In this document: positions 58,614 through 64,000 of the stretch, in pieces | Numbering within the stretch: the stretch's first letter is position 1 | Layout of the letters: every line of letters starts with the position of its first letter | Assembly (NCBI RefSeq): GCF_018332695.1 | Contig: NZ_BOQN01000017.1 | Coordinates: forward strand, 1 to 64,000 | Source of the DNA: Paractinoplanes toevensis | Lineage (GTDB): Bacteria; Actinomycetota; Actinomycetes; Mycobacteriales; Micromonosporaceae | Direction: 5' to 3' | DNA length: 64,000 nucleotides | Notes under the pieces: generated by a model | What the model was told of the DNA's origin: nothing | What the model saw: the letters and a program-made list of their open reading frames with translations, nothing else | Databases searched by the model: none | Program-made: the position numbers and the translations under genes

Positions 58614-60206
58614 TCAGGCGACGGCCGCGACAGGCTGCGGCCGGTTGTCGAGCTCAGCGCCGGCGGGCGCGAGCGAGGGCACGGCCGGTACCGCGCCGCG
58701 GTGCCGGATCCGGCCGCCGGTGATCGATTCGAGGATCATCCGGCCGAGAATCAGAACGATCATGCCGGCCCAGCCGACCGACAGCCAGGTCGGCGCCGGG
58801 TCGGCCATCACCAGCACACCGACCACGATGGCGGTGGCGTTGAGCACGAGCAGAGCGAACAGCGGCATGACCGCCCACAGCGACCGGGCGCCCTGGCCAC
58901 CGGCGTTGGTGACCTTCCACTTCGCCGGCCGCCCGATCAGGACACCGCCGAGCGCCCGCAGGTGCACCGGCACCGCGCCGATGCTGGCCACGATCGCGGA
59001 CAGTTTGAACCCGCCCGACTGCAGCCAGGTGACCAGCAGCACGGCCGCCTGGAACGGCAGGTAGTGGGTGGCCCAGGCGACGCCGTCGGCGCGGATCGGG
59101 CTCAGCGCGAAGAGCAGGTAGAGCGCCGGGAACAGCATGAACGTCAGCATCGCCACCGACAGCAGGTAGTGCGTGCCGCAGAACAGGTACTGCAGGCGCT
59201 GGTCGATGGTCAGGCCGATGCCGCGCTTGAACAGCCGGCCCTTGAGCAGCACCTCGAAACCGCCGCCGGCCCAGCGCAGCTGCTGCTTCAGGTAGGAGGA
59301 GACGTCCTCCGGCGCCAGCCCGCGGGCCAGCACCTGGGGCACGTAGATCGATTTCCAGCCACGCTTGTGCAGTTCGATCGAGGTCCAGATGTCCTCGGAG
59401 TTGCTGCCGGTCCAGATGCCACCGATGCTGTCCAGCGCCGTACGCCGGAACATGACGTTGGTGCCGACGCAGAATGCGGCGTTGAAATGATTCTTACCCG
59501 GGCAGACGAGTTCGTAGAAAATGCGCTGCGCCTCACCGGAACCGGTGGCGACCAGGTTGACGTTGTTGGTGTACGACTGCGGGGACTGCACGAACGCGAC
59601 GTCCGGGTCCTGGAAGTGCGGCAGGATGCTGATCAGGAAACCCGGCTCGGGCACGTGGTCGGCGTCGAGGATGACGACATATTCGCCGTCGGTGCGGGCC
59701 AGCCCGGCGTTGACGTTGCCGGCCTTGGCGTGCGCGCCGCCCGGTCGCCGCAGGTAACCGATGCCGGCGTCCGCCGCGATCCGCTGCAGCTCGTCGCTGT
59801 CGCCGTCGTCGAGCAGGAACGTGCGGTGTTCCAGGTCCATGTCGCGCGCGGCGAGCACGGTGCGCTCGACCAGCGCCGGCTCCTCGCCGTACGCCGTGAT
59901 GAACACGTCCATCGTGGGGACGTCGGCGCCGGCCCGCAGCCGGTTGCGCCAGACCGTGGCGTCCACCGCCTCGGCCCGGTCGTCGTGGGCCAGGATCGTC
60001 CACCAGGTGCCCACCAGGTGCAGGGCGGTCAGCCCCTCGGCGGCCAGCATGGTGATCCAGAGCCAGCCCGGTCCGCGGTACGCCGGGTTCAGCAGGAACA
60101 GTTGGTAGAACACGGTTGCGGCGAGAGCGGCGATGATCGCGACGCGCGTCGACCGTTGCAGCGGCCGCCAGGCCAGCCGAGCCGGCGTAGGGGACGTTGC
60201 CGTCAT
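58614..60206 (-). CDS. Processive GT2 glycosyltransferase (cellulose/curdlan synthase-like)
   Basis: A 530-residue membrane GT2 synthase with two N-terminal transmembrane helices, a cytosolic catalytic domain (about 95-300) and a C-terminal membrane channel of about five helices. Catalytic residues: DDG in LLDDGDSDE, DxD in LDADHVP, the TED-equivalent NSEDIW and the QxxRW motif in QQLRWAGG. These define processive beta-glycan synthases (cellulose, hyaluronan, curdlan-type). ATG 60206 has a GGGGAG site. No PilZ domain is visible. The GH81 beta-1,3-glucanase in the operon suggests a beta-1,3-glucan product, which is inference; cellulose is the alternative. Confidence 0.87.
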   Translation of the reverse strand: MTATSPTPARLAWRPLQRSTRVAIIAALAATVFYQLFLLNPAYRGPGWLWITMLAAEGLTALHLVGTWWTILAHDDRAEAVDATVWRNRLRAGADVPTMDVFITAYGEEPALVERTVLAARDMDLEHRTFLLDDGDSDELQRIAADAGIGYLRRPGGAHAKAGNVNAGLARTDGEYVVILDADHVPEPGFLISILPHFQDPDVAFVQSPQSYTNNVNLVATGSGEAQRIFYELVCPGKNHFNAAFCVGTNVMFRRTALDSIGGIWTGSNSEDIWTSIELHKRGWKSIYVPQVLARGLAPEDVSSYLKQQLRWAGGGFEVLLKGRLFKRGIGLTIDQRLQYLFCGTHYLLSVAMLTFMLFPALYLLFALSPIRADGVAWATHYLPFQAAVLLVTWLQSGGFKLSAIVASIGAVPVHLRALGGVLIGRPAKWKVTNAGGQGARSLWAVMPLFALLVLNATAIVVGVLVMADPAPTWLSVGWAGMIVLILGRMILESITGGRIRHRGAVPAVPSLAPAGAELDNRPQPVAAVA

Positions 60207-60516
60207 GGATGCTCCCCGGATTGTTGATATCCAGCACCGTGAATTCGGTGCCGATACCAAGAGAACAGGAAAGCGGCCGGATCCGCGAGCATCGGCAAAA
60301 CATTTCTTCTGGGTCACATTACGGTCGGCTTAACGCAAATTTCTTGATCGATTCCTCGCAACCGCGCTGACCTGCAGGCAAACGGGCGCCAGGTAAATTC
60401 GCCGAAAACTATCGGGCGTGATGTTGCCTACTGAATAAGCCGATCAGTGAGCGACGTTACAGAGCGGGATGAACCCAGCGGTGATTTTCATCAATACCTT
60501 CGAAACGTTATTGAAA
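60207..60516. promoter_or_regulatory. Upstream region of the GT2 operon with an inverted repeat
   Basis: A 310-base intergenic region containing GCACCG-N6-CGGTGC at 60234-60251, 28 bases before the GT2 start, a possible operator. The next 200 bases are AT-richer and probably hold the promoter; I do not place exact boxes. No gene is visible here, and the only long frame on the plus strand begins at 60469 and is a shadow of the genes on the minus strand. Confidence 0.45.
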
Positions 60517-61347
60517 CTAAGCCTCCCCCATCACCAGTCCCTCGATGGTGTGTTTCTGGGTGATCGGGGTGAGCCGGTCCACGATCGGGCAGGCGAGATG
60601 CCGGCGGATCGCGCCGGGCAGCTCCGCCCAGTACTTCTCGGTGACCGCCAGGTCGTGCTTGTCGCTGTTGGTGGCGTCGGCCGCGTCGACGCCGAGCACC
60701 AGCACCGGGCGGGCCGACGGCGAACGGTTGGCCGTGCCCCGGTGGATGGTCAGCGCCGACCGGGCCGAGATGTCCCCACGCTTCGGGTATTTACGCACGG
60801 CGCGCTCGGCGTAGCGCTCGTACCGGGCCTTCGGCGGGAACATGCCGTGGTCGAAGTCGGGCTCGTCGTCGAACTGGGTGCCGGGCGCGATCTCGAACGG
60901 GCCCATCTCGTCGGTGGTGTCGACCCCGGTGAGGTTGAAGGCCAGCGAGTTCAGCCGGCGTTCCGTCCGGGTCACCTCGGGCATCGGGAAGTCACGGTGC
61001 CACGGCTGGTGGACGGCACCGGCGAAGGGGATGTCGAAGCCGAGCTCCACGATCTGGTAGTCCGCGCCGAGCACGGCCGTGCAGACGGCGTCGACCCAGG
61101 GGTGGCCGGCCAGGTCGGCGAAGCCGCGCAGCTGCTCGGGGTGGATCTCCACGTAGTAACGGTGCGGTCCCCGGCCCACCGCACCGCCCGGCCGGTCGAC
61201 GGCCTCGGCGAACGCGGCCTCGATGTCCTCGCGCATCGCGTCCGCCCAGGCCACGTCGAAGGCACCGGGCAGAGCGGTGATGCCGTGCTCGTAGATGGCC
61301 GCCCGAGCCTGCTCGCCGGCCGTCACCCTGTCGATGGAAGTAGTCAT
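60517..61347 (-). CDS. Phytanoyl-CoA dioxygenase (PhyH)-family oxygenase
   Basis: A 276-residue non-haem Fe(II)/2-oxoglutarate oxygenase of the PhyH family. The iron facial triad is visible: HxD in HQPWHRDFPMP (about residue 116) and the distal His in LTIHRGTANRS (about residue 206), with Arg two turns later for 2-oxoglutarate. Substrate unknown; PhyH enzymes hydroxylate a range of small molecules and secondary metabolites. It is the last gene of a three-gene minus-strand unit with the LLM monooxygenase (25 bases away) and the YihY membrane protein. Confidence 0.85.
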   Translation of the reverse strand: MTTSIDRVTAGEQARAAIYEHGITALPGAFDVAWADAMREDIEAAFAEAVDRPGGAVGRGPHRYYVEIHPEQLRGFADLAGHPWVDAVCTAVLGADYQIVELGFDIPFAGAVHQPWHRDFPMPEVTRTERRLNSLAFNLTGVDTTDEMGPFEIAPGTQFDDEPDFDHGMFPPKARYERYAERAVRKYPKRGDISARSALTIHRGTANRSPSARPVLVLGVDAADATNSDKHDLAVTEKYWAELPGAIRRHLACPIVDRLTPITQKHTIEGLVMGEA

Positions 61348-61371
61348 ACCCCCATGGTGCGACGCGGCCGG

Positions 61372-62391
61372 TCACGTCGCAGGACGAGCCTCCTGCTGAC
61401 CGGCCTGGCCCGCCGACTCCGCGAACGCCTGACCGGTGAGCTCGACCGACCGGACCCGATCCGCCGGCTCCGGCGCCTGATGGGTCGTGATCAGCTCGTC
61501 CGCGTGGCAACCCGCCGCGAACGCCACGAGGTAGTCGCGCACCTCGTCCGGCGTGCCGACCGCCGTGTACCGGGTCATCCCGGCCAGCTGAGCGCCGTTC
61601 GGCGAGGCCAGAAACGCGTCGATCTCGGCGTCGGTGAAATTGCCCCGGCGCAGGAAGGCGCGGGTGCGCTGCCGGTAGGCCACGGTCTTCTGCCGCACCG
61701 CCAGGTCATGGTCCTCGGCCGCGAAGACATTGACCCCGGCTATGACGTACGGCTGGGAAAGCTGCTCCGAAGGACGGAACGTGTCCCGGTAGACGTCCAC
61801 CGCCTGGTGCAGCAGGTCCGGGGCGAAATGCGAGGCGAAAGCGTACGGAAGGCCCAGCTGAGCGGCCAGCCGGGCACCGAACATCGACGATCCGAGAATG
61901 TAGAGCGGCACCACCTCGTCGGCCCGCGGCACGGCCTGCACCCCCGGCACCCGGCTGTGCCCGCTCAGGTAACCCTGCAACTCCAGCACGTCCTCCGGGA
62001 ACGAGTCGGCCGACGCCGGGTTGCGGCGCAGCGCGAGCATCGTGTTCTGGTCGCTGCCCGGCGCCCGGCCGAGCCCCAGGTCGATGCGCCCCGGGTGCAG
62101 CGTGGCCAGGGTGCCGAACTGCTCGGCGATCACCAGCGGCGAGTGGTTGGGCAGCATCACCCCGCCGGCCCCGAGCCGGATCGACTCGGTCCGGTCGGCG
62201 ATGTGCCCGATGAGCACGCTGGTCGCCGAGGAGGCGATGACCGGCATGTTGTGATGCTCGGCGTACCAGACTCGGCGGAAGCCGCTGCGCTCGGCCGCGC
62301 GGGCCAAGTCGACGGAGGCCGCGAAACTGTCCCGCACGGACCGCCCGGTCTGCACCGAGGCGAGATCGAGCAGCGAAAGAGCAACAGACAT
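61372..62391 (-). CDS. Luciferase-like FMN-dependent oxidoreductase (MsnO8-type)
   Basis: A 339-residue LLM-class flavoprotein. Seen: [14 protein letters not shown] at the N-terminus, [20 protein letters not shown] near residue 44, [34 protein letters not shown] and [19 protein letters not shown]. These are typical of the MsnO8/alkanal monooxygenase-like group. ATG 62391 gives a natural N-terminus; GTG 62415, which overlaps the YihY stop as GTGA, adds eight residues and is equally possible. Substrate unknown. Confidence 0.87.
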   Translation of the reverse strand: MSVALSLLDLASVQTGRSVRDSFAASVDLARAAERSGFRRVWYAEHHNMPVIASSATSVLIGHIADRTESIRLGAGGVMLPNHSPLVIAEQFGTLATLHPGRIDLGLGRAPGSDQNTMLALRRNPASADSFPEDVLELQGYLSGHSRVPGVQAVPRADEVVPLYILGSSMFGARLAAQLGLPYAFASHFAPDLLHQAVDVYRDTFRPSEQLSQPYVIAGVNVFAAEDHDLAVRQKTVAYRQRTRAFLRRGNFTDAEIDAFLASPNGAQLAGMTRYTAVGTPDEVRDYLVAFAAGCHADELITTHQAPEPADRVRSVELTGQAFAESAGQAGQQEARPAT

Positions 62392-62411
62392 GATCGCGAC
62401 ACTAACGCGGG

Positions 62412-63293
62412 TCACGCCGGTTGCTCGTCCTCGGCCGCCAGGTCGGAGGTATGACCCGCGTTACTCGTCGCCGTCAGGGCCGCCGCGAACAGGACAGTCT
62501 GATTGATCGCGTTCAGGAATACGAGCAGTCCGACCGAGCCGGCGACCAGCTGATAGGTCGGGTTGGCCTCGGTGTGCTGCACGTACAGGCGGCCGAGCGT
62601 CTTGAGCAGTTCCAGGGCCAGCGCCACCAGCAGCGCCGGGCCGAGCAGCCGGCGCAACGGCATCCGGACTCGGGGCAGCCCGGTCAGCGCACCGCAGGCC
62701 AGAACGGTGTTCACCCCGATTGCCACCAGGAACCCGACCCCGCTGAGCAGCCATCGGGACAGGTCGACGCCGGTGTCCGCCGCGTCGACCAGCCGGTTCG
62801 CGGCCGTGGTGGTCAGGTAGGCCACCGCCAGCGAGGCGGCCAGCAGCAACCCCAGCCCGGCCAGCACCAGAAGATCCACCAGCACCCGGACGATGAAATT
62901 GCCGGGGTACTCCGGCAGCCGCCACATCCGCCGGATCGACGAACGCAACGCGTCGACCCAGAACCATCCGGTGATCGGCAGGCCGATGAACGCGATGACC
63001 CCGACGGTCCCCCGGGCGTTGCGCAACGCCTGCACGTCGAGGCGGGGCAGGTCCTCCGCGACGTACCGCTCGACCGACCGCAACACCCCCGGGTCGTCCA
63101 GGACGAAGCCGAAGACCGCGACGCCCAGCAGTCCCAGCGCGAACGTGGCGAAGAAGGCGTAGTACGTCACCGCGGCGGCGAGCCGGCCACCGTCGGCCTG
63201 GTCGTACCGCACGCCGGCCCGGATCAGGTGATCCAGCCACCCGACGCGGCGACGAATCCCCCGCACCCACCGCCCGACACCCGGATCCGACAC
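62412..63293 (-). CDS. YihY/BrkB-family inner-membrane protein
   Basis: A 293-residue protein of the YihY/virulence factor BrkB family (once misnamed RNase BN), with six predicted membrane helices. Features: [20 protein letters not shown] near residue 30, [18 protein letters not shown] near 105, and [20 protein letters not shown] near the end. It is the first gene of the unit with the LLM enzyme and PhyH oxygenase. Transport function is suggested for the family but not shown. Confidence 0.9.
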   Translation of the reverse strand: MSDPGVGRWVRGIRRRVGWLDHLIRAGVRYDQADGGRLAAAVTYYAFFATFALGLLGVAVFGFVLDDPGVLRSVERYVAEDLPRLDVQALRNARGTVGVIAFIGLPITGWFWVDALRSSIRRMWRLPEYPGNFIVRVLVDLLVLAGLGLLLAASLAVAYLTTTAANRLVDAADTGVDLSRWLLSGVGFLVAIGVNTVLACGALTGLPRVRMPLRRLLGPALLVALALELLKTLGRLYVQHTEANPTYQLVAGSVGLLVFLNAINQTVLFAAALTATSNAGHTSDLAAEDEQPA

Positions 63294-63338
63294 GCCACCG
63301 TCTTACCCAGCGCGCGGCCGGGTTACCGGCCGGTGAGG

Positions 63339-64000
63339 TCACATCACCGTCGCCCACACCACCTTGCCGTTTCGCGTCGGCATGGCACCCCACGCCGCGG
63401 CGACCGTGTGCACCAGCCGCAGGCCTCGCCCCCGTTCGCCGAGCGAGGCCTGCGGGCCGGCGAGTTCCGATCCGCTCGGGCGCGGGAACCGGCTGACGCA
63501 GTCATGAATCGCCACGTGCAGGCCGGTGCCGCCACGGGCCACGGTGACGATGAAGTCGGTGCACGCGTGTTCGACCGCGTTGGCGGCCAGCTCGGACACC
63601 ACCAGCCAGGTGTCCTCCAGCAGCCCCGGCAGGTGCCAGGCGTGGCACGCCTGCATGACCAGGTTGCGGGCGGCCCGGATGGAGACCGGCTGGGGGTCCA
63701 GGCGGGTCTGCAGCCGGTCGGCGCGGGACATCCGGTCGGCGATCGCCATGCGCGCTGCGGCCACGGTGTCCAGCACCCGCGGCTGTGGCCCCTGGTGATT
63801 CCGGAGGCGCCGGCTCAACGCCGTGGTGGCGGGCAGGCAGAACGCCAGGTGCACCGCCTCGGCACCGAACCGGGCCTGCCGCCACAGCGCCAGCCAGAAC
63901 GACAGGCTCGCCCCGGTGGGATCCTCCAGGCCGGTCAGGTCGACGATGATCGAGGCGGACGGCCCGGCCAGGCACATCCGCAGGGCGGCGGAAACCTGTT
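63339..64000 (-). CDS. STAS/HATPase anti-sigma regulatory protein, 5' end missing
   Basis: At least 220 residues are seen; the gene starts beyond the right edge. The visible N-terminal part (SASIIVDLTGLEDPTGASL) fits a STAS domain, as in anti-sigma antagonists. The C-terminal part is a RsbW/SpoIIAB-like histidine-kinase-type ATPase: N-box VVSELAANAVEHA, D in VAIHDCV and G-box GERGRGLRLVHTVA. Such proteins bind or phosphorylate STAS proteins and control SigF-type sigma factors. An in-frame ATG at 63977 should not be taken as the start, since the STAS reading continues upstream to the window edge. Confidence 0.85.
   Translation of the reverse strand, partial: QVSAALRMCLAGPSASIIVDLTGLEDPTGASLSFWLALWRQARFGAEAVHLAFCLPATTALSRRLRNHQGPQPRVLDTVAAARMAIADRMSRADRLQTRLDPQPVSIRAARNLVMQACHAWHLPGLLEDTWLVVSELAANAVEHACTDFIVTVARGGTGLHVAIHDCVSRFPRPSGSELAGPQASLGERGRGLRLVHTVAAAWGAMPTRNGKVVWATVM

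Noticed and set aside
1..64000. CRISPR arrays, tRNA/rRNA genes, integrases, transposases, attachment sites
   Set aside because: None was recognised on either strand; the only tandem repeats found are in-frame coding repeats and one 17-base duplication.

Overview
The window is high-GC actinobacterial DNA. Genes are tightly packed and very often coupled by ATGA or GTGA stop/start overlaps. The gene set includes tandem GAF-ANTAR regulators, a SigB/SigF-type sigma factor, eukaryote-like Ser/Thr kinases, a class F sortase, DUF5994-like proteins and many secreted or lipoprotein glycosidases. This suits a soil actinomycete of the Micromonosporaceae (Actinoplanes-like), but that placement is inferred from gene style, not from a marker gene. 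I saw no rRNA, tRNA, CRISPR array, transposase, integrase or plasmid origin.

Layout. 1-6778: a truncated LuxR/MalT-type ATPase regulator diverges from a four-gene operon: GriI-like aldolase, GriH-like DHQ synthase II, PaaK-like adenylate-forming ligase and FAD monooxygenase. This looks like a cassette that makes, activates and hydroxylates 3-amino-4-hydroxybenzoate; a small HTH-only LuxR protein follows it tail to tail. 6902-11302: a membrane GGDEF-EAL protein with degenerate catalytic motifs, a flavin oxidoreductase with no ordinary start codon, and an OsmC protein. 11397-14785: metX-metY (homoserine acetylation and sulfhydrylation) with a CoA-binding protein and a cupin; metX appears leaderless. 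14942-23014: a RuBisCO-like protein diverges from a long coupled operon: ThiM-like kinase, two-component-type FMN monooxygenase, rhodanese, GntR regulator, FMN reductase, an unknown protein and a DyP-type peroxidase. The last two are broken by about five single-base losses. A perfect CTGTATACAG operator lies between the divergent arms. The locus looks like a sulfur or thiazole catabolic system.

22857-37590: msrA, dodecin and a secreted glycosidase, then a LacI-controlled sugar-use locus: GH116 glycosidase, two related LacI regulators, an ABC importer without its own ATPase, a membrane protein, an esterase, an FGGY kinase and a fucose/arabinose-type isomerase. Two matching GAAATCGATTTC operators mark this regulon. 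37859-40829: sortase, a secreted CHRD-like membrane-anchored protein and a Ser/Thr kinase. 41175-46848: a complete five-gene peptide/nickel-type ABC importer, with an AT-rich palindrome upstream and a strong hairpin after the binding-protein gene.

47004-54604: signalling and stress genes: cold-shock protein, a second kinase with an altered HRD loop, lipoprotein, ECF sigma factor, two divergent DUF5994 paralogues with a phosphatase-like scar, SigF-type sigma factor, two GAF-ANTAR proteins and a fatty-acid desaturase. 54806-64000: an Acg-like nitroreductase; an operon of processive GT2 synthase, HlyD-like membrane protein and GH81 endo-beta-1,3-glucanase, read as an exopolysaccharide (possibly beta-1,3-glucan) system; then PhyH dioxygenase, luciferase-like monooxygenase, YihY membrane protein and a truncated STAS/anti-sigma ATPase protein. 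The strongest candidates for undescribed systems are the RuBisCO-like/ThiM/monooxygenase operon, the aminohydroxybenzoate cassette and the GT2-HlyD-GH81 operon.
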